From assembly GCF_040045035.1 (NCBI RefSeq), contig NZ_JBDZDS010000004.1, positions 62,001 to 126,000 on the forward strand: a stretch of 64,000 bases of DNA, given 5' to 3'. The translations under genes and the position numbers were made by a program. The notes under the pieces are model-generated. The model searched no databases. It saw nothing but the letters and a program-made list of their open reading frames with translations, and was not told the origin of the DNA. This document shows, one piece after another, positions 37,413 to 45,626 of this stretch (within the stretch, counting starts at the first letter, position 1; every line of letters begins with the position of its first letter). Source of the DNA: Pseudaminobacter sp040045035 (GTDB lineage Bacteria; Pseudomonadota; Alphaproteobacteria; Rhizobiales; Rhizobiaceae).

Positions 37413-38401
37413 ACCAACGACATCTGCCGGTGACGGTCCTGGTGCCGGGCCGTCTGCACGAGCGCGCCCTGGCGCGCGTCGACGCGACCTTCGACATGGT
37501 GCGCATCGACCAGGTGCAGCCAGAGCTGATGACACCCGAGATGAAGCGCGACGTGCGCGGGGTTGCGGCCATGGGCTTCTTGCAGCCTATCGGCCCCGCC
37601 TTCATCGACGCGCTGCCCAATCTGGAGATCATCGCCTCTTTCGGCGTCGGCTACGACGCGATCGACGCCGGCTATGCGGGAAGCAAGGGCGTGATGGTGA
37701 CCAATACGCCCGACGTGCTGACCGAGGAGGTGGCCGACACCGCGCTCGGCTTGCTGCTCAACACGGTGCGCGAGCTGCCGCGCGCCGAAGCCTATCTGCG
37801 TGCCGGTCGCTGGGAGAATGAAGGCAACTATCCTCTGACGCCGATGACTCTACGCGGCCGCCGCGCCGGCATTTTCGGCATGGGCCGGATCGGCATGGCG
37901 ATCGCCAAGCGGCTGGAGGCGTTCGGGCTGTCGATCGCCTATCACAATCGCCGCTCGGTGGAGGGCCTGGCCTACACCTATTATCCGAGCCTCGAGGAAC
38001 TGGCGGGGGCGGTCGACACGCTGATCTCGGTGGTGCCGGGCGGGGCCGCGACGGAAAAAGTGGTCAACGCGAATATCTTCAAGGCGCTCGGGCCGGACGG
38101 GGTGTTCATCAATATCGGGCGCGGCAGCACCGTGGACGAGGAGGCGCTGATTGCGGCGCTGCGCGACGGAACGATCCGCGCCGCCGGGCTCGACGTCTTC
38201 GCCAACGAGCCGCATGTGCCGCAGGCGCTGATCGACCTGCCCAATGCGGTGCTTCTGCCGCATGTCGCCTCGGCCTCGGTGCACACCCGCAACGCGATGG
38301 CCGACCTTGTGGTCGACAATTTGATTTCCTGGTTCTCGAACGGCGAGGTTCTGACGCCGGTGGCCGAGACGGCGCATGTGACGGCGAAGGCGGTGAAGTA
38401 G
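37409..38401 (+). CDS. D-2-hydroxyacid dehydrogenase (glyoxylate/hydroxypyruvate reductase-like)
   Basis: 330 residues. NAD(P) Rossmann motif GIFGMGRIGMAIAKRLEAFG near 151-170, and the catalytic triad Arg in NIGRGSTVDE, Glu in VFANEPHVP and His in LLPHVASASVH. The N-terminal ASFGVGYDAID segment is typical. It reduces or oxidises a 2-keto/2-hydroxy acid such as glyoxylate or hydroxypyruvate. Translational coupling to the LacI regulator suggests induction by its substrate or product. Confidence 0.9.
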   Translation: MNQRHLPVTVLVPGRLHERALARVDATFDMVRIDQVQPELMTPEMKRDVRGVAAMGFLQPIGPAFIDALPNLEIIASFGVGYDAIDAGYAGSKGVMVTNTPDVLTEEVADTALGLLLNTVRELPRAEAYLRAGRWENEGNYPLTPMTLRGRRAGIFGMGRIGMAIAKRLEAFGLSIAYHNRRSVEGLAYTYYPSLEELAGAVDTLISVVPGGAATEKVVNANIFKALGPDGVFINIGRGSTVDEEALIAALRDGTIRAAGLDVFANEPHVPQALIDLPNAVLLPHVASASVHTRNAMADLVVDNLISWFSNGEVLTPVAETAHVTAKAVK

Positions 38402-38443
38402 ACCGCAGCGCGGCCTATGCTTCAATTGGGCTGTGGCGGAAAC

Positions 38444-38514
38444 CTCGACGGCGAGGCATGGTTCCCCGCTACGTTGCAGAATACTGGGTGTGCTTTCGCT
38501 AACGACGGAGGTCG
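38444..38514. repeat. Dispersed intergenic mosaic repeat, degraded copy
   Basis: CCTCGACGGCGAGGCATGG.TTCCCCGC at the left and TTTCGCTAACGACGGAGGTCGCC at the right match the ends of the repeat at 28388-28630, with the middle diverged. It occupies nearly all of the gap between two convergent genes. Confidence 0.45.
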
Positions 38515-38516
38515 CC

Positions 38517-39290
38517 TTACTCCGCCGCTTGGCGCGCACCGTCGCGGGCGGCGGCGTGCAGGCGCACGGCGTCACCGAATGCCTTGAAGACGCGTGCCGA
38601 CGCATTGTCCGACTTGACCCAGTATTCCGGGTGCCACTGCACGCCGACGGCGAAGGCACGTGAATCCTTCACCGACACGGCTTCCACCGTGCCGTCCTCG
38701 GCCACGGCCTCGACCTGAAGCCGTCCGCCGAGGCGGTCGACCGCCTGGCGGTGGACGGAGTTGATCATGATCTCGCCGGCGCCGAACACATCGGCCAGGC
38801 AACTGCCGGACTTGATGGAAAGCTTGTGGCGGATGGCGAAGCGCTCGTCCTGGAGGTCGCTGACCGGAGCACGGTGGTCGAGCGAGCCGTCGCGCTCCTG
38901 GATTTCGGTGGCGAGCGTGCCGCCCAGCGCCACGTTCAACTCCTGCAGACCGCGGCAGATGGCCAGCAGCGGCACGCCGCGCTCGATCGCCTTGCGGATC
39001 AGCGGCAGGGTGGTGGCGTCGCGATCTGGATCGTAGGGGCCGTTGGCCTCGGTGGCTTCCTCGCCGTAGAGCGAGGGATGCACGTTCGACTTGGAGCCGG
39101 TGATCATGACGCCGTCGACCGAGTCGAGCAGCCGGTCGAGATCCATTCGGTCGCCGAAATTGGGGACGAGGACCGGAGTGACTCCGGCGCCGACGATGGC
39201 TGCCTCCAGATATTGCTGGGGTGCTGCGTGCCAGGTGTAGTTTTCGAACTGGCGGACATCAGTCGAGACGGCAACGATCGGCTTGAGCAT
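38517..39290 (-). CDS. Class I glutamine-amidotransferase-like gamma-glutamyl peptidase (C26)
   Basis: 257 residues from ATG 39290. Peptidase C26 landmarks: DGVMITGSKSNVHPSLYGEE, nucleophile region LLAICRGLQELNVALGGTL (Cys near 109) and the His/Glu pair in GVQWHPEYW near 226. It resembles gamma-glutamyl-gamma-aminobutyrate hydrolases of the polyamine route. With the GS-like ligase and aminotransferase at 29.4-32.2 kb it could complete a gamma-glutamylated amine pathway, although an oxidase and aldehyde dehydrogenase are not in view. Confidence 0.86.
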   Translation of the reverse strand: MLKPIVAVSTDVRQFENYTWHAAPQQYLEAAIVGAGVTPVLVPNFGDRMDLDRLLDSVDGVMITGSKSNVHPSLYGEEATEANGPYDPDRDATTLPLIRKAIERGVPLLAICRGLQELNVALGGTLATEIQERDGSLDHRAPVSDLQDERFAIRHKLSIKSGSCLADVFGAGEIMINSVHRQAVDRLGGRLQVEAVAEDGTVEAVSVKDSRAFAVGVQWHPEYWVKSDNASARVFKAFGDAVRLHAAARDGARQAAE

Positions 39291-39586
39291 TTGACTTGGT
39301 GCTTTCCAAACAGGGCAGGACGGCAATTCCCCGCTTAGATAGGCGAAAATCCGGCCACTTTCCAACAGAGTTTCGTGAACGCCTTGGAAAAGAGGGAACC
39401 CGTCTAAGACTATAGTTTTAGAACGCGCCGAAGTTCCACGTTTTCCGGCTTTTCGGACAGTGCGAACGCCCTGCGGACGCTGGACTCGGACCGCTCGCCA
39501 TGTATTGTTTTCAACCGCGATTAAGCCGGAAGCGTATGTATTTCAAGGGTATCCGGCTCCGTCCTGGTCCAAATGGGAGGAACTTA

Positions 39587-40693
39587 ATGGATCGCCGTTC
39601 ATTCATACGCAAGGCCGGCCTGACTGGCGCTGGGGCTGTCGCGGCCACCGCGCTGGCCGCCCCCGCCATTGCCCAGTCCAACCCGAAAATCACCTGGCGC
39701 CTGGCGTCATCGTTCCCCAAGTCGCTCGACACGATCTATGGGGCCGCCGAGGTGCTGTCCAAGTACCTGTCGGAAGCGACCGACGGCAACTTCACCATCC
39801 AGCCCTTTGCAGCGGGCGAGATCGTGCCCGGCCTGCAGGCAGCCGACGCGGCCGCGGCCGGCACGGTCGAAGCCGCCCATACGGTGGCTTACTACTACTG
39901 GGGCAAGGACCCCACCTGGGCGCTGGGCGCTGCGGTTCCCTTCTCGCTCAACGCTCGCGGCATGAATGCCTGGCACTATCAGGGCGGCGGCATCGCGCTG
40001 TTCAACGAGTTCCTCGCCACACAGGGCCTGTACGGCCTGCCCGGCGGCAACACCGGCGTGCAGATGGGCGGCTGGTTCCGGAAGGAGATCAACTCGGTCG
40101 CCGATCTCAAGGGCCTGAAGTTCCGCGTCGGCGGCTTTGCCGGCAAGGTGCTGGAGAGGCTCGGCGTGGTGCCGCAGCAACTCGCTGGCGGCGACATCTA
40201 TCCGGCGCTGGAAAAGGGCACGATCGACGCCGCCGAGTGGGTCGGCCCCTATGACGATGAGAAGCTCGGTTTCTACAAAGTGGCGCCGTATTACTACTAT
40301 CCCGGCTGGTGGGAAGGCGGCCCGACGGTCCACTTCCTGTTCAACAAGGCAAAATACGAAGAGCTGCCGCAGGCCTACAAGGCGTTGCTGAGCAGCGCCT
40401 GCCAGGCGACTGACGCCAACATGCTGCAGATGTATGACTTCGTGAACCCGCCGGCCATGAAGCGCCTGGTGGCGAACGGCGCGCAGCTTCGTCCGTTCAA
40501 CGCGGAGGTCCTTGAGGCCTGCTTCAACGCCGCCAACGAGGTCTATGCCGAGATGGAAGCGAGCAATCCACAGTTCAAGAAGATCTGGGACTCGATCAAG
40601 GACTTCCGCAAGGAGCACTATCTCTGGTCGCAGATCGCCGAATACAACTATGACACCTTCCTGATGATCCAGCAGCGCAACGGCAAGCTCTGA
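39587..40693 (+). CDS. TRAP transporter solute-binding protein, DctP family
   Basis: 368 residues from the ATG at 39587 (GGGAGG six bases upstream). Tat-type signal MDRRSFIRKAGLTGAGAV...APAIAQ at 1-30, mature start near SNPKITWRLAS. The body follows the mannitol/chloroaromatic/2-oxoacid branch of DctP proteins (TakP-like): GLKFRVGGFAGKVLERLG with the conserved substrate Arg, and DAAEWVGPYDDEKLGFYKVAPYYYYPGWWEGG. Its permease genes lie convergently on the other strand rather than downstream. The 2-hydroxyacid dehydrogenase nearby fits a keto/hydroxy-acid substrate, by inference. Confidence 0.92.
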   Translation: MDRRSFIRKAGLTGAGAVAATALAAPAIAQSNPKITWRLASSFPKSLDTIYGAAEVLSKYLSEATDGNFTIQPFAAGEIVPGLQAADAAAAGTVEAAHTVAYYYWGKDPTWALGAAVPFSLNARGMNAWHYQGGGIALFNEFLATQGLYGLPGGNTGVQMGGWFRKEINSVADLKGLKFRVGGFAGKVLERLGVVPQQLAGGDIYPALEKGTIDAAEWVGPYDDEKLGFYKVAPYYYYPGWWEGGPTVHFLFNKAKYEELPQAYKALLSSACQATDANMLQMYDFVNPPAMKRLVANGAQLRPFNAEVLEACFNAANEVYAEMEASNPQFKKIWDSIKDFRKEHYLWSQIAEYNYDTFLMIQQRNGKL

Positions 40694-40721
40694 TCCATTA
40701 CGGAGAGGCGGACGAAGGAGA

Positions 40722-40751
40722 ACCCGGAGCCAGTGCTCCGGGTTTTTCTTT
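40722..40751 (+). terminator. Intrinsic terminator of dctP
   Basis: Perfect 9-bp stem ACCCGGAGC / GCTCCGGGT with a CAGT loop, followed by TTTTTCTTT, 26 bases after the dctP stop. Classic Rho-independent form. Confidence 0.9.
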
Positions 40752-40780
40752 GGGACCATAACCATCGACCCAGCGGTACG

Positions 40781-40808
40781 AAAAAGCCCGGCGCGACGGC
40801 CGGGCTTT
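40781..40808 (-). terminator. Intrinsic terminator of dctQM
   Basis: AAAGCCCGG / CCGGGCTTT (9 bp, 8-base loop) with five A residues at the left end, which are a U-run for minus-strand transcripts. It sits ten bases beyond the dctM stop and back to back with the dctP terminator. Confidence 0.85.
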
Positions 40809-40817
40809 CCAATCGGG

Positions 40818-42545
40818 TCAGTTGAAGCTTGGCGGCTTCGACAGGTCGCTTACCGGCGCCTGTGGGTCGATCAGCGGCGCTGATTCCCCGGGTGCGCCGA
40901 GGGGCGGCAGGCCGAGCCCTCCGCCGCCGAGGCCGGGCAAGGCAGGTATCTCGATCTTGACGTCGTCCGGGTTAACCACCGGACCCTTGTAGTGCATCAC
41001 CATCTGCGGGAAGGCGATGACGAGGGCAACCATGAGGATCTGGATGCCCACGAAGGGTACCGCGCCCCAATAGATCTGCCCCGTGGTGACGGGCTCCATG
41101 CGTCTGCCGGTGATCTTGTCGAGATAGGGCACGCGCGCCGCCACCGAGCGCAGATAGAACAGCGCGAAGCCGAAGGGCGGATGCATGAAGCTCGTCTGCA
41201 TGTTGACGCCCAGCAGCACCCCGAACCAGATCAGGTCTATGCCCAGCTTGTCGGCCGCCGGCGTCAGCAGCGGCACGATGATGAAGGCCAGTTCGAAGAA
41301 GTCGAGGAAGAAGGCCAGGAAGAAGACCAGCATGTTGACGGCGACGAGGAAGCCGACCTCGCCGCCCGGCAGCGACGTCAACAGATGTTCGACCCAGAGA
41401 TGGCCGTTGACGCCATAGAAGGTGAGCGAAAAGACACGCGCGCCGATCAGGATGAAGATCACGAAGGACGACAGTCGGGTGGTCGAGGCGAGCGCCTGGC
41501 GCACGACGTCGAGGGTGAGGCGTTTCTTGCCCGCCGCCATGATCAGCGCGCCGACGGCACCCATGGCGCCACCCTCCGTCGGCGTGGCGATGCCGAGGAA
41601 GATGGTGCCCAGCACCAGGAAGATCAGCGCCAGCGGCGGGATCAGCACGATGATGACTTGCTGGGCCAGTCTGGACATCAGGTTCAAATCCATCGCGCGG
41701 TCAACAATCGCCACGACATAGATGAGAGCGATGCCGACTACCGCCCCCCAGATGTCCGCGTCCACACCGACACTGGGTGTCAGTGCGACGTGAGCCGTAT
41801 AGGCGACCGCGGCCGCGACCACGAGTGCGACGGCCAGCGACGTGGCGCCATGGCCGAGCGTGCGGGCTTCGAGAGGCAGCGCCGGCATCGATTTCGGCCG
41901 CATGATCGACATGACGACGACGTAGCAGATGTAGATGCCGGTCAGCACCAGGCCGGGGAGCAGCGCGCCCTTGTACATGTCGCCCACCGAGCGGCCGAGC
42001 TGGTCTGCCAGAACGATCAGCACCAGCGAGGGCGGGATGATCTGCGCCAGCGTGCCCGATGCAGCAATGACACCGGAGGCGAGCCGCCGGTCATAGCCAT
42101 AGCGCAGCATGATCGGCAGCGAGATCAGCCCCATGGCGATGACGGACGCAGCCACCACGCCGGTGGTCGCCGCCAGCAGTGCGCCGACGAAGATCACCGC
42201 ATAGGCAAGTCCGCCGCGGATCGGCCCGAACAGCTGGCCGATGGTGTCGAGCAGGTCCTCGGCCATGCCCGACCGCTCGAGCACGATACCCATGAACGTG
42301 AAGAACGGGATCGCCAGCAGCGTCTCGTTCGACAACACGCCCCAAAGCCGTTCGGGCATGGCGTAGAGCAGGGGCCAGGAAAGATTGATTGTGTCGCCCG
42401 AATGAGGGGCGAGCTCAACGCCGATGAAGAAAAACAAAAGGCCATTCGCCGCCAGCGAAAAGGCGACCGGGTAGCCAAGCAGCAGAAAAATGATGAGCGA
42501 GCAGAACATGATCGGCGCCATGTTCTCGGCGATGAGATGCATCAT
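40818..42545 (-). CDS. TRAP transporter large permease, DctM family
   Basis: 575 residues from ATG 42545, which overlaps the dctQ stop by 4 bases; the open frame continues upstream inside dctQ but is not the gene. About 12-14 membrane helices; typical motifs are FFTFMGIVLERSGMAEDLLDTIGQLFGPIRGGLAYAVI (in parts), SVIAMGLISLPIMLRYGYD, ASGTLAQIIPPSLVLIVLADQ and TPTEGGAMGAVGALI. It is longer than the ~430-residue DctM norm because of a central insertion and a Gly/Pro-rich cytoplasmic tail from about 535 (LPGLGGGGLGLPPLGAP). This larger form is usual for the TakP-like branch. Confidence 0.92.
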   Translation of the reverse strand: MMHLIAENMAPIMFCSLIIFLLLGYPVAFSLAANGLLFFFIGVELAPHSGDTINLSWPLLYAMPERLWGVLSNETLLAIPFFTFMGIVLERSGMAEDLLDTIGQLFGPIRGGLAYAVIFVGALLAATTGVVAASVIAMGLISLPIMLRYGYDRRLASGVIAASGTLAQIIPPSLVLIVLADQLGRSVGDMYKGALLPGLVLTGIYICYVVVMSIMRPKSMPALPLEARTLGHGATSLAVALVVAAAVAYTAHVALTPSVGVDADIWGAVVGIALIYVVAIVDRAMDLNLMSRLAQQVIIVLIPPLALIFLVLGTIFLGIATPTEGGAMGAVGALIMAAGKKRLTLDVVRQALASTTRLSSFVIFILIGARVFSLTFYGVNGHLWVEHLLTSLPGGEVGFLVAVNMLVFFLAFFLDFFELAFIIVPLLTPAADKLGIDLIWFGVLLGVNMQTSFMHPPFGFALFYLRSVAARVPYLDKITGRRMEPVTTGQIYWGAVPFVGIQILMVALVIAFPQMVMHYKGPVVNPDDVKIEIPALPGLGGGGLGLPPLGAPGESAPLIDPQAPVSDLSKPPSFN

Positions 42546-43126
42546 GAGCGCACCTCGTCGGCGAGAGCTTCGCCTTCGAGTTCTGCCTGCTCGTGCGCGG
42601 ATACGAATGGGGTGGGATCGTCGATGTCGCCGCGCATCACCGCGATCTTCTTGATGATCTCGGAAACACCCTGGAAGCCAAGCTGCACGAAGCCGATCAG
42701 CAGCAGCATCTTGGCCGGCCAGAGGATCAGGCCGCCGGCGCTGGAGGACATTTCGCCGGAGCGGACCGACAGGCTCACATAAGGCACGAAATAGCAGATC
42801 ATCAGGATGGTGAAGGGCATCAGGAAGAAGATGTGCCCGAGCAGGTCGATCCAGTGCTGCACCCGACGCGAGAACATTCCGTAGACCACGTCGATGCGGA
42901 TGTGCTCGTTCTGCTTGAGCGTGTAGGCCGCGGCGAGCAGGAAGGCTGCGCCGAACAGATACCATTGAAGCTCCAGCCACGCGTTGGACGAGATGTTGAA
43001 GGCCTTGCGGATGGTCGCGTTGGCGGCGCTGATCAGCACCGCCAGCAGGATGAGCCACGCGACCCATCGACCTATGATTTCATTGACACGATCTATCGCT
43101 CTGGAGAGAGCTAACAGCGCTGCCAT
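42542..43126 (-). CDS. TRAP transporter small permease, DctQ family
   Basis: 194 residues from ATG 43126 with GGGAGG upstream. Four membrane helices: WVAWLILLAVLISAANATIRKAF, LFGAAFLLAAAYTLKQNEHIRIDV, IFFLMPFTILMICYFVPYVS and MLLLIGFVQLGFQGVSEII. The KQNEHIRIDVVY and NAWLELQWYLF motifs are characteristic of DctQ. It ends in an acidic cytoplasmic tail and is coupled to dctM. Confidence 0.92.
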   Translation of the reverse strand: MAALLALSRAIDRVNEIIGRWVAWLILLAVLISAANATIRKAFNISSNAWLELQWYLFGAAFLLAAAYTLKQNEHIRIDVVYGMFSRRVQHWIDLLGHIFFLMPFTILMICYFVPYVSLSVRSGEMSSSAGGLILWPAKMLLLIGFVQLGFQGVSEIIKKIAVMRGDIDDPTPFVSAHEQAELEGEALADEVRS

Positions 43127-43297
43127 GCGGTTCCTCCCTAGGGTGGAGCCGTTCGTTTCCCTCCCGACGGCTCCTTGCCCACATCGGTAAAATGCGCGGC
43201 GGCCATGCGTCAACAACGAGTGGCACAGCTTGCTGATCGGGTTGTGCCAGTGTTGCCGGGAATCCGCCGATTCCGGTTTTCTCCTGCAACGAAAGTC

Positions 43298-44215
43298 TTA
43301 GAAATGCTGGCGGGAGGATTGTAGCGTTTCCTGGCCGCCGAACCGCAGCACCGGCATGGCCGCCAGAAGCACGAACATCCAGCCGTCGCGCCATTCGATG
43401 GGGAAGTAGCCGGTCCACAGCGACTCGGCGATGCCGAAGCCGAGGGCGCCCAGCGCGGCGCGGACGGGGGAGCGATAGCCGCCAACGGCCGCGACGAACA
43501 AAATCTTCAGGCCGAAGACGAGGCCGCTGCCGAAGCCGATATTGCCGAAATGCAGCGCGGCCAGCATGCCGGCGAGCGCGGCGGTGAGCGCACCTGCCAG
43601 CACCGCGCCGCGAAAGACGAGACGGGTGTCGATGCCGCACATGGCGGCCGCGGCCGGATCGTCGGAGACGGCGCGCCAGTCGCGCCCGAAGCGCGAGCGG
43701 GCGAGCACCCCCCCGGAGATCGCGAGCACAGCCGCGATGATGGCGCAGTCGAGCAGCTGGATGACGGTGAGGGTCACCTTGTAGCCGCTGCTCTCGGCGA
43801 AGACGACCGGGGTGGAAAGCAGGGGCGGCAGCCAAAAATCATGCGTCTGGGCGGAGATGCGGGCCAACTCGGTGAGGAACAGGAGCACGCCGAGCGTGGC
43901 CACGACGATCGCGTTGGGCGAGCTCTTGGCCAGCGGTTCGAACACGTTGCGCGACAGCACGCTGCCGGTGAGTGCCGCATAGGCGAAGGTGGCGGCGATG
44001 GCGACGGCGATCGTCATCGGCAGAGTCATCCACAGCACCTGCCAGCCGAAGACGGCGATGAGGATCATGGTCTGGCCGCTGAAGGCGAAGATCGCGCCGT
44101 GCGCCAGATTGGTCCGGTGCAGCACGCCGTTGACCAGCACATAGCCGAAAGCCAGCAGCGCATAGAGCGCGCCCATGTGCAGGCCGTTGAGGAACTGCTG
44201 AAAGAAATAGAGCAT
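43298..44215 (-). CDS. Orphan branched-chain amino-acid-type ABC permease (LivH-like)
   Basis: 305 residues with about eight membrane helices and the LivH layout: NGLHMGALYALLAFGYVLVNGVLHRTNLAHGAIFAFSG at 10-47, GRDWRAVSDDPAAAAMCGIDTR (the cytoplasmic EAA-like loop) and FGLKILFVAAVGGYRSPVRAALGALGFGIAE. No LivM, LivG, LivF or binding protein accompanies it. It diverges from the CGNR regulator gene across a 94-base control region. Either it works with parts encoded elsewhere or it is a relic of a lost operon; the frame is intact. Confidence 0.85.
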   Translation of the reverse strand: MLYFFQQFLNGLHMGALYALLAFGYVLVNGVLHRTNLAHGAIFAFSGQTMILIAVFGWQVLWMTLPMTIAVAIAATFAYAALTGSVLSRNVFEPLAKSSPNAIVVATLGVLLFLTELARISAQTHDFWLPPLLSTPVVFAESSGYKVTLTVIQLLDCAIIAAVLAISGGVLARSRFGRDWRAVSDDPAAAAMCGIDTRLVFRGAVLAGALTAALAGMLAALHFGNIGFGSGLVFGLKILFVAAVGGYRSPVRAALGALGFGIAESLWTGYFPIEWRDGWMFVLLAAMPVLRFGGQETLQSSRQHF

Positions 44216-44265
44216 GGGCCGCCCGTTCGCCGCACCAATGCGGTCTCGCAGAAAGTTGCGGTGAA

Positions 44266-44303
44266 AAATCTAACTTGTCAAAGGCAATTTACCAGTTAGA
44301 TTT
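44266..44303. promoter_or_regulatory. Perfect 10-bp inverted repeat over the CGNR promoter
   Basis: AAATCTAACT at 44266-44275 and AGTTAGATTT at 44294-44303 with an 18-base spacer. TTGTCA at 44275-44280 and AGATTT at 44298-44303, spaced 17 bases, form a plausible plus-strand promoter, so a repressor on the dyad would cover both boxes. The predicted transcript start falls on the ATG at 44310. Confidence 0.6.
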
Positions 44304-44309
44304 CTTCGC

Positions 44310-44912
44310 ATGACAGTTTCCTGGACTCCGCATCGCTTTTCCGGCGGCGTTTTGGCGCTCGACGCGGCCAACACGGTCGTTCTGCGCGGCGACCCGGAAC
44401 GCTCCTTCGACCGCTTCGAGCAGGCGGTCGAGCTGCCCCGCTTCGCGGCGGCCGCGACCGGCTTCCGTGCCGACGAACTCGGCGGGCGGCGGGTTGAGGT
44501 CGAGGATGCCGAGGCGATCCTGCCCACGGTGATTTCCATCCGCGAGGCGACGGACAGGCTGTTTCGGCACGCGGCATCGGACGGCAGCGTGGCGACGGCC
44601 GACCTGCCTGATTTCCTGCGAGCCTGCGCCGATGGCCTCGCGGGACGTGAGGAGCATGTCGGGATGCCGGAAAAGCCGTTCGGCGACCCGTCCACGCCGC
44701 TGGCGCTGGAGGCCGCGCTTGCCGTCTCGGCGCTGTCGCTGCTCTCGTCGGACAATCTGCGCCGGCTGAGGATCTGTCCCAACTGCAACTGGCTGTTTCT
44801 CGACCGCAGCCGCAACGCCAGCCGCCTGTGGTGCGACATGGCCGTGTGCGGCAACCGCCAGAAGGCCAGGCGCCATTACCATCGTCGCAAGGAGGAGGTT
44901 TCCCATGTTTGA
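44310..44912 (+). CDS. CGNR zinc-finger (ABATE domain) putative regulator
   Basis: 200 residues. N-terminal ABATE domain (FSGGVLALDAANTVVLRGDPERSFDRFEQAVEL), then the CGNR zinc finger at ~154-195: RICPNCNWLFLDRSRNASRLWCDMAVCGNRQKARRHY with four Cys and the name-giving CGNR. These proteins are predicted stress-linked transcription regulators. No ribosome site precedes the ATG, in keeping with a leaderless message. It overlaps the next gene by 8 bases. Confidence 0.88.
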   Translation: MTVSWTPHRFSGGVLALDAANTVVLRGDPERSFDRFEQAVELPRFAAAATGFRADELGGRRVEVEDAEAILPTVISIREATDRLFRHAASDGSVATADLPDFLRACADGLAGREEHVGMPEKPFGDPSTPLALEAALAVSALSLLSSDNLRRLRICPNCNWLFLDRSRNASRLWCDMAVCGNRQKARRHYHRRKEEVSHV

Positions 44913-45429
44913 GCATGCGCGCACTCGGCCGGTTCTGGCCTCTTTCTTGCTGCTGGTGCCTCTGCTCGTGGGCGCATGCCGCGACACAGGCAAGCTGTTC
45001 GAGATTTCCGGGCAGCTGATGGTGTTCAACTACCGCGTGGCGAAGGTGACCTACCTGGTGACGCTGAACCCGATCCAGCCGATCGGCGAGGGCCAGACGG
45101 CGGTGACCACCTTCGAGAACCCGGCCGGCGGCGAGCCGCTGGTGGTGCGCCAGAAGCTCTTTCCCGAGCACCAGAAGGTGACGATCGAGAGCCCGCCGCT
45201 GGAATGCGTGGTGAAGGACCGGCCCTACAAGGTGTCGATCCGCATAGAGGGTCCGAGCGGCGCGCTGTTGCAGGACATCGAGACCACCATGGTGTCTTCG
45301 CAGGACCAGAGCATGCTGCCCGACCGGCCGCTGGTGGTCGGGCCGGGCTACGATCCCAATCCGGAGCTTGCCGGCCATCCCGACGGCAAGCTGCCCGGCG
45401 GGCGCGGCGTGGCCTGCCCCGCGACCTGA
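44905..45429 (+). CDS. Conserved hypothetical lipoprotein
   Basis: 174 residues with a lipoprotein signal: RPVLASFLLLVPLLVGAC, lipobox LVGAC with Cys near 25. I do not recognise the mature domain: it is mostly beta strand by pattern (FEISGQLMVFNYRVAKVTYLVTLNP; KVTIESPPLECVVKDRPYKVSIRIEGPSG). It overlaps the CGNR gene by 8 bases, so both come from one message. GAGGAGG lies just upstream of its ATG. Confidence 0.75.
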   Translation: MFEHARTRPVLASFLLLVPLLVGACRDTGKLFEISGQLMVFNYRVAKVTYLVTLNPIQPIGEGQTAVTTFENPAGGEPLVVRQKLFPEHQKVTIESPPLECVVKDRPYKVSIRIEGPSGALLQDIETTMVSSQDQSMLPDRPLVVGPGYDPNPELAGHPDGKLPGGRGVACPAT

Positions 45430-45626
45430 CCGGACGGCCTTGGGCCTGAGGCGAAGCCTGGCGGAACAATTCCCCGTGCGTGCCCGGTGCATTACCGGGC
45501 GGGGCCCTTGCGCTTTGCCGGCGGAGGTGCTTCGTTTCAACAGGCTTCCGGGGAGCGAGGCAACGGTCCAGTCTGTAACGGTCTTGGCGCCCCGATTCGC
45601 CGGTCGATTCCGCAAAGGAATGCCCG

